The notes below the pieces were generated by a model. That model saw only the letters and a program-made list of their open reading frames with translations. It was not told the origin of the DNA and ran no database searches. The position numbers and the translations under genes are program-made. 64,000 nt of DNA, taken from the NCBI GenBank assembly GCA_032622095.1, contig CP136069.1, positions 70,765,319 through 70,829,318 of the forward strand. Reading direction: 5' to 3'. This DNA is from Siphonodentalium dalli. Taxonomy: Eukaryota; Mollusca; Scaphopoda; Gadilida; Siphonodentaliidae. Positions 1 to 10,977 of this stretch are shown one piece after another (position 1 is the stretch's first letter; each line of letters starts with the position of its first letter).

Positions 1-1370
1 CAGCGACAGTCCATCGTCTACTTGTGCTGCAGCTTTGGCGAGACGTTTCGTTAAAAACGATGACCTAACATTTGTTAGGATTATACACGAAGCGCCACGT
101 TTGACTATACGATGTGCATATATCGCATAAACGTTGTAAGCCGTAACTTGAGAGGGACAACAGTGTCATATCATCAGCTTGTGCTGGAGACGAGCAGTTG
201 GAGGATAAAAGTCGAAATCCAAAGTTTGAAGCTTCAAGTTCATACAAGAGACCATATATGTACATCATATAGAACAAAGGGGATAAAATAACCCCTTGCC
301 TTGCTCCTTGTTTTATTGAAATTGACTTAGACAGAATGTGTGTATGTTTGACTACACATGAAATATTACTCAGAAACTCTCTTAGGAGGAGCCAAATTTT
401 GCCTTGGAATCCACGAAGGTGTAGCTTCAACAATAAGCCATTTATACATACTGTGTCAAATGCCGTATGCATATCCAAGAAGCATGCGAATAGTTTAGAC
501 TGTTGTTCTTTCGTGAAGTTCACGCGTTCGTGCAAAACATATGACGACATAAGACAACTGACATTTTTCTGAAAACCGTTTTGAAGGGGATGAACTTTAA
601 TTAGATTTGGCGTGTTGCGTTCCATGCGAAACAACATTATTTTTTCTAGTGTCGTATACAGCACTGGTAGAAGAGTAATTGCCCTGTAGCTATCGAATTT
701 AGTTTTTGGCTTATCACCACCCTTGTACAGAGAAACTACCAGGCCAGATTTTGCCATAGCAAGTATATGTTGTAACTCTAACATTTTGCTCAAGACGAAC
801 GCTAACCGTTCTTGTAACGACTCGCCTCCATACACAATGTGCTCGTAACATATCATGTCCGACCAGGAGCTTTCCCCATATTCATTGACTTGAGAATTTC
901 ATTCAGCTCCTGAATAAAAATAGGATATAGCATATGTTTATCTAGTGGGGTAGATACACCATGTGTGTGTATGCTAGATGCAATGTCTTCAACTGAACTA
1001 TTGACATAATCATAATGATGATGATCGAATGCGTCCGACTCAAGTTGGCAATACAATCGTTCATAATAATCAGCCCACGCAGTTGTGATTTCTTCAGGAT
1101 TACGGAGCGTAACATTGTCAACCTCGAAAAAGTTATTATTAGTTGCCCTAGTTCTAGATTTGTTTTGATTAAATAACCGAAAAAAGTGCTCTTGGTTGAT
1201 TTCCGCAGCATGGTCAACATGGTCGTTTTGGCTCGATAAGAATTTGTAGTTGCTATGTCGTAGTTCCCTGCGGAACGCACACTTCGCTGCTTTATAGTAT
1301 ACATATATGAAAGATGAGCCCGACCTCGTGGGCGACCTTCACTGTTCCATATACGTTTGAAGTTACGCAT
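1..1370 (-). pseudogene. LINE (non-LTR) reverse transcriptase relic, running off the left edge
   Basis: Read on the minus strand, this is the reverse transcriptase of a non-LTR retrotransposon. The longest open piece (65-856, 263 codons) has the RT blocks in order: SLYKGGDKP near residue 43, FLDMHTAFD (catalytic Asp about 128), QGARQGVILSP at 183-193, and QADD at 226-229 where YADD or FADD is usual. The upstream piece ends in GKAPG at 853-1056, a motif normally continuous with the RT core, so a frameshift separates them near 856-870. Its frame can be followed upstream to about 1200. A TAG at 65-67 interrupts the C-terminal part, but recognisable RT-like sequence continues in the same frame to position 1. 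Frameshift, stop and altered YADD show a dead copy. The clade (CR1, Jockey or other) cannot be fixed here. The endonuclease and ORF1 are not seen in this copy. Confidence 0.85.
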
Positions 1371-1540
1371 TTGACTATGAAGTTAACCAATTAAAGGAGA
1401 GTGTACATGTACATGCATCCCCCTACTATTCTAAACAACAGATACGCAATAACATAATTAAAATGAGTCAAGACTGAGAGTAAGATACATTCGCGTTCAC
1501 AAATAACCACATATAACAATCTTGTAGTTATAAAGAAAAT

Positions 1541-2200
1541 AAGGCGCCCCATTCGTGAATGTTCCACGAAGTTTGAACGAAAAAATCATTATCCCTTGTA
1601 ACCAATGTATGATATAGTACTATAACAACAACTCTTTACCCTCACAATATGAGATATATATTCGAATTATGAAAAAAGTGGTTTCAAAAAGAACTATTTT
1701 CATGTGGGCCGATAGACAGTTTGACAGGAAATATAAAAAAAAATACACTGCCTATACCTATGAACCCATCTACGGTATGTGCTCAGTCTACCAAATGAAA
1801 TCATAACTCTTATCTGCGAGAAAATAAATAAAACATTTTTCATTTCATGCCAAAAAAACTAAAATATTCAATGATAATTTTTTATTTATTTTCTCGCAGA
1901 CAGTCATAATTTCAGATGATAGACTGAGCGCATACCCTAGATTAGGTTCATGGTCTAGATAATGCAGTGTGCTTTTTAAATATTTTCTGTCTATCGACCT
2001 ACATTAAAACCTGGTTGTTTTTATTTTTTAAAAACCCCACATTTTTTCATAATTTGAACATATCTCTAAAATTGTGAGGGTGAACACGTGTTGTTATAAT
2101 ACTATATCATACATTGGTTATAAAGGATAATGATTTTCTCTTCAAATTGTTTGTTTGAAATTGATATTTTTTTGAACATTCACGAATAGGGCACCTCCTT
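1541..2200. repeat. Long palindromic fold-back element (~660 bp)
   Basis: The two halves are imperfect inverted copies. The outer ends pair (cccattcgtgaatgttc near 1548 with gaacattcacgaataggg near 2174), and so do the inner ends around the centre (tctgcgagaaaataaataaa at 1813-1832 with its reverse complement at 1881-1900). Intermediate segments also match, for example the paired motifs around 1600 and 2110. A ~48-bp loop remains. No coding capacity is seen. It looks like a fold-back or full-length-palindrome MITE; no clear target duplication is visible. Confidence 0.8.
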
Positions 2201-3629
2201 ATGCCATTTACTAATTATCAATATAATTACCATGTTGTTTTTGTAGTTCGTATGGTACATTAGTTATTTCGCACAATATACCTGACTCAATTCATTAATT
2301 TGTTTCATATGTTCTGTTGAAGTTGGAGCTAGCTTAGACTATGCAAACGCTGGATTTGGGCACATGAATCTCCCTTTAGCACATAAATCGACAGTTAGCA
2401 TCGAGAGCTACATGCATGATCACGCCTATAACACGTGCATACAGATGTATTATACATGAAATATGTCGATACTTTATACGACTTAAAAGAAATGTTGCGT
2501 CATAATTCTTTCGGCTATAGAACTACCCTGTCAATAACCGAACTGCTAATCGCCGGAACACGAGTATCAGGATAAATCAACAAGACTCGTGCTAATAAGT
2601 GAAACGAAATGAAACTAACAGCAGCCAAACTATACATGTTTCATGAACACCTGCAATATAATCATAGGTGATCACTTTCCATGCACGAGCCACTCATCAC
2701 GACGTATTGATGACGTTACATGAGCAATCAATAAGTAGAGGTTTGAGTGACAGCGTGTCGGCATTCAACTTCATGTGTGGAAATAATCTCAGAGTTTTCG
2801 ATTGGTATTCTTCTATGTATTATATTTACGATGCATTACCAATTAAATTATAACAGATAACTCTTATTTTGATTAAAGGGTATCTGTACCCTAAATCCGG
2901 TCATTCATGGGACCATCCCCGAATTTAGTCTGCAGTATCTCATTAGGCTACGTTCATACGCTGGCAAGTTTGCACGTGGTATGTTTTGCGGGTGCAAGTG
3001 ACCTTTTATCCGGACCTGATACTTTCGATACTATTGAAGAGGGGGGTAATTCTCAGTTTGGCACACCATCCCCGAAAACAGAGACCACCTGGTTGCCCAC
3101 TTCCAACAGTTCAGATGGCGCTTCTGATGTGTACTCATAAGCAAATTGTCCGATCAGACGCCAACTTTACTGACTTCTTGCCCACTAATTGACTAGATGG
3201 TCTCCATTGTGGTGGCAATCTCTACAGTTGAACCAGACATAACTCGCAAGGTTGCGAAATGCTATTTGCACACCAACTGTGGTTGAACTGGTTCTTAAAA
3301 AAATTCCAAATGTTGGAAATTTCTATCCAGACACGCCTCCTAATTTGGGAAATTGTGTCTGAAAACGAAAAACTTCATAGTATAGATGTAATTACTGTTT
3401 GGAAAAACATTTAGAACACCCCAGCCATATCTTGTCAACACGCCACATTCTTTTTGACTGGATTAAATTTCCTCTCGTTAGATAAACTATTGACATTCTC
3501 TTATTACTTATCACTATATAGTCTCGTCTGTTTTTGCAAAATTATTAATAACATAATCGTGGACACGCTGTGAATCACATGACATTTTATATGTCGTACT
3601 TGCTGAAATAGGTTCCCTTTGAGTCTTTA
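2201..3629. other. Gene-free stretch
   Basis: Only short open frames lie here (about 60-80 codons at 2668-2853 and 2907-3192), with no recognisable domain. A 30-bp segment near 2948 (ttcatacgctggcaagttt) resembles one near 63155, so part of it is probably old repeat. No RNA gene or promoter can be supported. Confidence 0.5.
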
Positions 3630-3862
3630 TTCAGAGTCGGAAGGGGCTGCGGCCCCTACACAAAAGGGGTCTTTAACCCCGAGGCGCAAATTGTCATCTT
3701 AGGCGGAGGAGCCTTCATTCAGCGGCGGCCCCTTTTGATATATTAACATTTTTGTATTTAACACATGAAATTTGGTTGAAATCGGTCCAGGGGTCAGAGA
3801 GAAATATTACGATCAGACAGACGGACATACGAACAGATAGATCCTACTCGTTTATCTATGTA
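3630..3862 (+). repeat. Interspersed repeat with (CAGA)-type tail
   Basis: It contains gaaatttggttgaaatcgg at about 3770, followed by a cagacagacgg tail and an atctatgtatagatta end. The same motif order (TTTGG..GAAATCGG, then CAGA repeats, then an ATAGAT end) recurs at the ends of the elements at 27104, 31539 and 45714, and in reverse near 10606-10700. It is probably a truncated member of that family. Confidence 0.55.
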
Positions 3863-3866
3863 TAGA

Positions 3867-4196
3867 TTATATACCGTGCAATGGTAACCCCACCACTACA
3901 ACAAATTGTGTCAATTCGGTTAAAGCATCCTGCAGCACAAACAAAGTGATGAACAGCGCGTAGTCGAAACTTGTGTTGATAGTCACGCCGTTTGTCAGAT
4001 TGATTTCGACCCAGAATGAGATCAGATTAGTTGGTTCACGAGCGATACTTGTTTCGCAATCAATAAATCCCATGAGCGTGCACGACTTTGCGATAATTGA
4101 TGGCGTGTCAACAGGCATTACATCGACCTGCCTTTTGGTCTGCTCTGTGGCAGGGTTGTTTGACTGCATGCTCATATCACCGAATAGAGTTATCAA
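3867..4196 (-). CDS. Unassigned open frame, possible exon of the lectin-region gene
   Basis: A 109-codon open frame lies downstream, in transcription order, of the C-type lectin exons. A possible splice acceptor (gcatgcag) near 4166 would give an exon starting with NNPATEQTK. The peptide looks extracellular (WVEINLTNGVTINTSFDY, with a potential N-glycosylation site) and loosely recalls PKD/REJ-type beta domains, but I do not recognise it. The phase of that acceptor (0) does not match the phase-1 donor of the lectin exon at 5148, so direct joining is unlikely. It may be chance. Confidence 0.2.
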   Translation of the reverse strand: MITLFGDMSMQSNNPATEQTKRQVDVMPVDTPSIIAKSCTLMGFIDCETSIAREPTNLISFWVEINLTNGVTINTSFDYALFITLFVLQDALTELTQFVVVVGLPLHGI

Positions 4197-5147
4197 TCAG
4201 GTGGCAATTGAACGATAAAAAAAGCCCCATTAGACCCGGTTTGGTTGAACCGCCAGTGTAGGTTTAAACCAGTTTTAACCCGGATATTAAAATCTGACAT
4301 GACGAATCCAGTCATAATGTCAAGATTATCATATTGCATGAATAATGATGTTATCGGACAAGTATGTTCTGATAGTTGACTAATGAATAATATTGAAGAC
4401 AGACATTGAAACATTTTATAATAATTTAATCTCAGTATGAAGAAAGAATAAACTTTACTAAAATTCTTAATGTGTAGCTTCAATATTATTCAGTCAAGAT
4501 TATCATTTGGACATGGTTTCGTGTTATAGAACATTTTCAGTTGTCACTATATAATAAATTTGTGATCTGATATGGTATAAGCTGGGACGTGGCTGAATTG
4601 TATTCACTGAGGAGGTGTCCAGTTTTTCAATTGCAACCTCCCTTCAGCCAGATTAAATTGCCTGGAAATTCCATTTGCACCCCATTGTGTTAGACATTTC
4701 AACTGGTAGCCCGCGATTTTTAACTCTTTGAAATTGCCAGCGTAACATCGCTCAATGACCGAAACTTCCAACTGATGGTATCTCAGTCATCACAAAAAAC
4801 CGAAATTTGGAAAATATTATATCACTGTTTTTGATATACAAATTTCACACTAAATAATGTTTTTATCATCAAACTATCAGCACAAATTTTACCAACGGTT
4901 GGGAGAGGGGATTCATTCAAGTACGTTGACAATAACTTGACAATGGGAAGCATTATGTATTCCTATAAAATAAAATAGGTTCCAACTCAAGTCAAACTAC
5001 GTATGGTTTGAAATGTCCAACTTATGCACTATCAGGAATGACATTATTTTGCAAATATAGACAATTTTGGCCAAAGTCGGCATGAGAGCCACCAGTCCCC
5101 ACCCCTCCCAGTCACCGCGTAAGTGAATATAACATGTTTATACTCAC
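4197..5147. other. Gene-free stretch, probable intron
   Basis: AT-rich sequence with short open frames only. It lies just downstream of the strong donor at 5147, so it is likely intron if the lectin gene continues. No repeat structure or RNA gene is seen. Confidence 0.4.
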
Positions 5148-5341
5148 AGTCAGCGTCAATTAAACAGATTGCTTTCTTCAGTTCGGTGCATCTCGTCGCA
5201 TACCATTCACCCGATTGAAAATAAGCACATCTGTATGGTTCTACTGGTAGCCAATTGAACCAGTTCGCTTGGACGCTCGTCGTTTCATCCATGCTGACCC
5301 ATTCCATGCTCAGAGTCCGCTCGAGTGATATCCAGTAATCC
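5148..5341 (-). CDS. C-type lectin-like domain, second (C-terminal) exon
   Basis: This 194-bp exon on the minus strand starts after an AG at 5342-5343 and ends at a strong GTGAGTA donor (5147-5141). It encodes the second half of a C-type lectin-like fold: DYWISLERT at the start (the usual YWIGL strand), then NWLPVEPYRC, SGEWYATRC and KKAICL, with the three closing cysteines in typical spacing. Canonical calcium and sugar-binding motifs (EPN or QPD, and WND) are absent, so classical calcium-dependent sugar binding is doubtful. It joins the exon at 5880-6084 in the right phase. Together they give about 133 residues, the normal length of one domain. C-type lectin-like proteins are usually secreted or at the cell surface; the rest of this protein is not seen. 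A signal-peptide exon 29 kb upstream on the same strand has a compatible phase. Confidence 0.75.
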
Positions 5342-5879
5342 CTTCGAATAATAATTCAATGGTTTAATGAAGTTGTTGCTTGTGTTGTTGGATGTTTTCT
5401 TATGATGTGTTAAAGGGACAAAGGGCACTCGCAATGAGTAAATGTGCAAATAATATAAGTATATAAAACATGATATATAACATGGATTAATAAATAAACT
5501 TGCAATGTTATTATATGAATTATTGATGGTTTCTCCAATAACGAAATTTCTCGTGTTGAAACTGATTACATTTCACAAATAGATACTTTATGTTCTACTG
5601 GTTACTGGAGCTTTGATATGCAACCAATTATTATATTATTGATTCTTTCAAAAATAGTTGAAGGCTTGTTTGGGGGGAATTGTCAATTGCGGAATAACAG
5701 AATTACACTGAAATCTTAGTGATTGCATAATAAATGGCGTGCACATATATTGTATAAGTAGTTTGTCGCTTGACTGCAAGTGTACTGTATAACAATACAT
5801 AACAGTATGCGACGATTGTCAAGCATATTTGCAAGTAGATGAACGTAACCTTAGAGTGACCTGGATAATTTGTACACAC
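5342..5879 (-). repeat. Intron of the lectin-like gene, carrying an interspersed repeat
   Basis: This is the intron between the two lectin exons. Around 5411-5570 it has ttaaagggacaaagggcact and ccaataacgaaatttctc. These motifs also occur at 40449-40640 and, more decayed, at 56690-56820. It is an interspersed repeat of unknown class, starting TTAAAGGGAC. Confidence 0.55.
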
Positions 5880-6084
5880 CCAGTGGTGAGCACTGTTATG
5901 ATGAAATCGTTTTCTGCTTGATTCGTTATAACCGCGAGGTTTGATCCGTAGTCCGCACATTCTTGACTCGATGCATTCCAAGAAGTCATACTCAAACTCG
6001 CACCGATATCAGATTTGATTTGCAATAATCCCTGTGCACATTTCTGCAAAGTGCTATCTAGAACATACGGCGATGGGCACATAT
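5880..6084 (-). CDS. C-type lectin-like domain, first (N-terminal) exon
   Basis: This 205-bp exon on the minus strand follows a textbook acceptor (tatatttcag, AG at 6085-6086). It ends at a GTGTGT donor (5879) that leaves two bases of a glycine codon, completed by the first base of the next exon. The peptide begins CPSPYVLDSTLQKC and includes TSWNASSQEC and LAVITNQAENDF. These are the N-terminal hairpin cysteines of a long-form domain, the first disulfide cysteine, and the L-x-x-I-x-x-x-x-E-x-x-F signature. The acceptor is phase 1, typical of extracellular modules that shuffle as units. The frame stays open upstream to about 6244, but that part lacks a clear domain and is probably intron. Confidence 0.75.
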
Positions 6085-7164
6085 CTGAAATATAAGAGTG
6101 TACATCAGGGTTCCTGCAGTCGATGACCAAATTGACCAATTGCCACTGTTTTCCGACATACATGGCTATAGAAGAAACTTCCATTGGCCAATATTTTGGC
6201 GAAAATGTTTCAAGGCTGTAGTCAGCAACCACCTCGCCTATCATATACCTCTCTCTCTCCGAAAACCTTAAGTCGTTGCCAGGTAATCAGCAGTTGCTCG
6301 CCCGTGTATGGATAATAATTCTCTCATTTACTTATCAAAACAATAGACGGTTGTCAGAATGATGTTCTTTCTTAATCAAGTGACAATACTGTGTTGTGGT
6401 TCACAATAAGACAATGTTGATATACGTTACTAGACATATTTTAAGCTTTGTGGTTCATTAACATAAAAATTGTCATTTTTGTCCAACTCGAAATTCGTCA
6501 GTTACATGTATTGTTTTGCGTGTTTTTTTATGTTGTTTCAGTTTCTGGGTTCCTAATGATCCCATATTATGGTTTTTCAATTTGGCAGAAATTGCCTCAA
6601 TAAAGTGTAGACAAGCCACATACATTGACAGTGTTTCACATTAAACCAATGTTATCTAGCTGGCGTACATGTATTGACGATTCTCGTTTTAAATTCAGGA
6701 CAGTCATATTACTTGTGTCTGTCTTGGTCGTGTGTGATGATAAAAGTCTAAATCTAGTTTTATTCAGCCCAGTCTCAATGTGGAGAGGAACGGATGGGCT
6801 GCTACATGTGTATGCATGGATACTCGGATTATCGCTTCAGCTATGTACGATATGTGACCAAACAATAATTCAAAATAGTAATTCATGCTGTCAATTATTT
6901 GCTTGTCTAAATCTAAAATGCAACACATTCGACGTAAAAGTAATGACTCGCCGCTACCTCTCATCGAGGTCAATCATTAGTACGTGGTTCTTAGTCTCCG
7001 TCCCAGCATCAATAAACCTCCGTTGTTTGTTATTGACAAAACGCTGTAAACTATTCTACGATAAAACTATATCAAGTCAATAAGGATTGTGCCAATAAAT
7101 GGCTCTCTCATGATTGTATGATCAAAATCAGTTCAAACTGACACTGTTCCTCAGTTAAAATGGC
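6085..7164. other. No supportable gene
   Basis: A minus-strand frame is open to about 6244 above the lectin acceptor, and a 152-codon plus-strand frame lies at 6625-7083. Neither shows a recognisable domain or convincing splice sites. The plus frame is rich in Cys, Leu and Ser, as expected from AT-rich noncoding DNA. Confidence 0.4.
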
Positions 7165-7690
7165 GCACACTTAACAACCTTGTTGTTAATCCACACAACA
7201 CATTAAATAGTAGGAGGCCTGTGCTGCGAACCCATGATATAGCTTATTCGCCTGAGTCTGAAATACTGCATGAGCTGGCTTCACATGGAATGACTGTATT
7301 GCACATAATGGCATAACAACGAATACAAAAACAGTGCAATTAAACATGTGTGTTGTTTGCTAGCGGTTGTGCACACAAATGTGTTCCAGTAATCAAAAAC
7401 ATTTAGTGGAATTATGGTTTCTTTTTATTTGTAGTGGTAGAAAACGTACATATTGTGAGTTGGTCGTGTCAAATAGGTCAGGATATCATTGAATAGTATG
7501 GATTCCAATGCCAGAGGTTGGTATATGATGATATGTTCGATGAAAACACACGAATTTGAAAGAAACAAAACAAATTTGCGGCCCGAAGCTTCCGCTTGCT
7601 GAGAGCCGAATGCCAACTCGTTGTTTGCTATCGCTTTCTGATCTTAGTCGTAATATGGCCTCGTGGCTAAAATGAAAAAAAATCCAATAC
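7165..7690 (+). pseudogene. LINE ORF1 fragment plus LINE 3' tail relic
   Basis: At about 7197-7317 one frame reads NTLNSRRPVLRTHDIAYSP and continues with EIL.ELASHGMT. It parallels the ORF1 relic at 11620-11730 (HKTLNSS, then VLRSCDIAKSEIL, then GVTEIRR). At 7630-7675, gtaatatggcctcgtggcta matches the 3' end of that second copy (gatatggcctagtagctaaa at 12845). It is a heavily deleted, decayed copy of the same LINE family. Confidence 0.55.
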
Positions 7691-8090
7691 ATCAAGCAGC
7701 AAAATTAATGTAACAAGTAACAATAAGCTCTGAGACTTGTTATTCCCTAAAATACTACACGAACATGGTTCTACACGTTATTTTACTCAAACTTGTTTGA
7801 GAGATAGATTAAAACATTTATGTTTAAACGTAGACACTGTCTGTGATCGTGGAGAACAATTCAGAAATATTATAACCTATAGTTGTTATTATAATTATCC
7901 TAATAAATACAGACAGACATACACTGTAGAGTAGAAATAGTTTTTGTCTGATATTCAAAGGGACATAATTCACACCTTATAATTAGATGATATGTTTGAG
8001 AACAGAAACTAATATTTCTAACATCAAAATTAAATCAAACTAGTTGAATTATTATGCAACCACCACAAGGACATAAATATACGTAAACAT
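7691..8090. other. Gene-free stretch
   Basis: AT-rich sequence with one 65-codon frame (7737-7934) of no recognisable family. It lies between the LINE relic and the CAGGGTT-ended element. Confidence 0.4.
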
Positions 8091-9627
8091 CAGGGTTCGC
8101 GCTGCCACTTGTCAATGGTAGACAAGAATTCACATTTTGCCAAGTGGGTTTAAATGTTTTTTAAACGCCGTCGTAAGTCACTAACAAACCCACTTGTCAA
8201 AACAGACATTCAAATATGTATGGATAGTTTATCGACTGTAGTTCTAATATGACAGTGAGAAATAGCGATGTTCTGTACAGTTTGTATTGATGTTGGTGTA
8301 TGTATTATGTTTATAACCGGCTGTTCGTTTATTAAAGGTACGGTTGGCCTTGGCGGTGGGTATCCTGTGAAAATATTTCCAACAGTCAAAAACCGTCACA
8401 AACAGAAAGAACATCAAAATGTAGACAGACTGTGTCCGTATACAAATAAGAAATATCGCATAAACAGTATGTTATTGTCACATGGTTGACCATTGTTATG
8501 TAAACAAAAGCATAAAAAGTTACTTTTCTTGTGTTTGTTTATATTATGATGGTAAACATAAAGAGCGTTATTTGTGGGTGAATTCCTGATATGGAACTAA
8601 TAAAGAGCGTTTATGCCATTTGTGTGTGATAAGCCAGTAGCATTGTGCTGTCTTCTATAACACAATCAGGCTCTTGTTTAGGTAAAATATAGTAGGGCTT
8701 TATGATAACATGCTGTTTACGCGATGGTCATGGTATATATGAACGAAACTGTATGCGTTTTACTGTTTTTTTCTGTTTACGGTGATTGGAACAAATATGA
8801 ATATTTTCGATAACTAAGGCCTCACGTGCCTTTAAGAAAAAATACGTCACTTTGTACTAAACAGTATTTTGTCACACATTTGCTGTTATTTCTCTTCGTT
8901 CTGTCGGGTTTTGTATATTAATGGCGGCAATGTGTTCCACGTATGTATGGTGGTCGCTGTCTTACGACCAATGATTAACATGATTTGACGACAGAGGCTT
9001 GTAATTTGTAAAATTTCTACATTGGTATACCGTATTTAAATTATATTCTAATGCACTTGTCGACAATGTAACCAGTGAAACATCAAAGATTTGCGAGGGG
9101 GGGGGGGGTAAATAATCAATAATCTGGCGCAAAGTGTAGTCACTATCACAATGTTATAAATTCACACGTGCCAATATTGACAGAAGCTGACTTCCGTTAC
9201 CTAGCTGGTTGTTATATATAAACAACACAACACGGCGCAGCTTTTGTCGACAGTTAACAGTCAGTATACATTCGCCCTGTATACATGTACTTTCATAAAC
9301 CACACCATAAGCCCCTAAATATCACTGTATCAATATCATTTCTTGACATGAAACCGTGACAGATACGGCGCCGCCCATTAACTAAATTTGTCACAGTATA
9401 TTCGCCATGTTCCTTTCCGAAATCACAAAACACCACACCGTTATCCTCTAACTAACTTGTCGAATATATTTATTTATGGATATATATTCTATCTTCAAAT
9501 GAGAATAAATTTTCCTAAATTAATTCATCATGTCAATTTGGCAAGTCCTTTTCCAATTTGGCAAAAAATTAACATCATTTGATAAACAAATTTGTCAAGA
9601 TAAAATGTTGGTCCAGCGTCAACCCTG
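8091..9627. mobile_element. Candidate hAT-like non-autonomous element with CAGGGTT ends
   Basis: The left end starts cagggttcgcgctg. The right end finishes cagcgtcaaccctg, whose reverse complement starts CAGGGTTGACGCTG, so the ends are imperfect inverted repeats. CAG-starting ends of this kind are usual for hAT-type elements. Both ends are followed by CAAGT- and TTTGGCAAG-type subterminal motifs. I found no matching 8-bp target duplication. A TTAA-type MITE sits inside it (8336-8831), and a run of G lies at 9097-9108. There is no transposase. Confidence 0.45.
8336..8831 (+). mobile_element. TTAA-type MITE family 1, copy 1
   Basis: The 496-bp element is flanked by TTAA on both sides (8332-8335 and 8832-8835). 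Its inverted ends read AGGTACGG..GGCCTT and AAGGCC..CGTGCCT. TTAA duplication suggests piggyBac-type mobilisation. A second copy in the opposite orientation lies at 38267-38758 with the same internal sequence. The 73-codon frame at 8268-8489 runs across the left end and is not a gene. Confidence 0.75.
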
Positions 9628-10022
9628 TTGAATTTATCCATAATTGCTCTACCTTAAAATGGCACTTCACCTTCACAGAGAACTCCAATTTCTCACAGCT
9701 GGGAATTTATCAAACTTGAAACCATCGAAATACACAGTAAACTTGACATCTTTTATGAACTGTTGGCAATGATAAAATTCGCAGGGAGATCAATCATGCG
9801 TCAGAAATATGTGGCATGTTTTTGAGCAAAATAAATATCTCTTAAACCTAATTAAGTTTAACATAAGCTAAGTTAAATCAAAGTATTATGCAAATCACAA
9901 AAACATAGAAGGCTGATATTGTCATCTTATGCGATGACTTTTTGAAGACGATCGTTTTTTATTACAAGAAATGTATTTGTCTTGAAAACCAAGAAGTGTC
10001 ATTTTCCGATAAGTGTGCTCAC
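9628..10022. other. Gene-free stretch
   Basis: No domain or repeat is recognised. It lies downstream, in minus-strand order, of the candidate exon at 10023-10104, so it may be intron. Confidence 0.35.
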
Positions 10023-10104
10023 CCAACTTTATAACTTTTGAATATTCTGGGTCAAACTGCTGAAAAAACATCCCAAAGTCGGAGGGTGAAACACTTCCTA
10101 TCCC
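10023..10104 (-). CDS. Candidate small coding exon, unassigned
   Basis: This 82-bp minus-strand segment has an acceptor (gtgatacacag) immediately before it and a strong GTGAGC donor (10022-10017) after it. Only the phase-0 frame is open. The peptide begins GIGSVSPSDFGMFFQQF and contains DPEYSKVIKLG. I do not recognise the family. It leaves phase 1, the phase expected by the lectin exon acceptor at 6085. The matching phases are suggestive only, and a chance open frame between splice-like sites cannot be excluded. Confidence 0.3.
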
Positions 10105-10327
10105 CTGTGTATCACAGATGGGAAATTGAACCAGCTTCAATGGGATGAAGATGGAAATATATGTTGAAAATGTCCAGTGCAGCTCCATACTATACTTTTA
10201 CATGCGTGTGTACACTGTAATTGTCCAAGTGCATGGCCAATTTACAGTGCGTGCCTAGGTTCATTGCTCTTCTGTGTGTTATCGAATTATATGCGAACCT
10301 GTGTTAACTGTATTTCCAGCGGTCAAT

Positions 10328-10550
10328 GGACCTTTCCACAGCTGTCACTCATATAGTTATTAGTGGATATTTTCGACCAATCAGCGACTGAGCCGACCAA
10401 TGACTGCATTGAAAATTCTGCTGCCGTCTTACCTCAGCCTAATTTTGATATCCGTGCATGCATTCAGTGTTACATTGGCTATGTTCCATCAACTTATTTT
10501 TGGTCAAATCATAATATACTGAGATTTATATTTGGGCTATGATGTTATAA
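10328..10550 (+). repeat. Interspersed repeat, copy 1 (second copy at 37126-37345)
   Basis: The segment starts ggacctttccacagctgtca and shares ccaatcagcg..tgagccga and the aaatcataat..actga end with 37126-37345 in the same order and orientation. It has no coding capacity, and its class is unknown. Confidence 0.6.
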
Positions 10551-10605
10551 ATTTATCCGTGATTATAACAATATTTTTTTAATGTCACATTTAATGGCAA
10601 AACGA

Positions 10606-10790
10606 ACGTGTGTTTATATATATTAAAGAGTTCAGGAATACGTCTGTCTGTTCTGGTCTGTTTGCGAATTTTCTTCCAGAGCCCTTTACCGATTTCAACC
10701 AAATGTGGTGAGGTGGCTCGGGGTACCCCAGTAGATGTTATAACGGCCTTATTTTTTAAATTAAAAAAAAATAAAAAAATGTTTAAAGGC
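10606..10790 (-). repeat. Reverse copy of the (CAGA)-tailed repeat family
   Basis: Read on the minus strand it has ttggttgaaatcggtaaagg, then CAGACCAGAACAGACAGACG. This is the same motif followed by a CAGA tail as at 3770-3830 and at the ends of the long elements at 31539 and 45714. It is a truncated copy. Confidence 0.5.
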
Positions 10791-10977
10791 TCCCAATAGG
10801 AAGCCTGTTTCAGATAATTTACATTTAAAGTACTATAACAGTTTAAGGAACCGATGACAATCATATGGTGACCAATTAGTTAAGTAATTGTGTAGTTATG
10901 TTGTTACAAACGTTACTGAAAAACCTCGATAAACATATTAGGTTATGCATATCGCTTAGTGTGACATGTTCAGTTTG

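Noticed and set aside
6625-7083. 152-codon plus-strand frame
   Set aside because: No recognisable domain, no splice support and low-complexity composition; it looks like chance in AT-rich DNA.
9200-9260. TATA-like promoter (gttatatataaacaacacaa)
   Set aside because: It lies inside a transposon-like element with no gene downstream.
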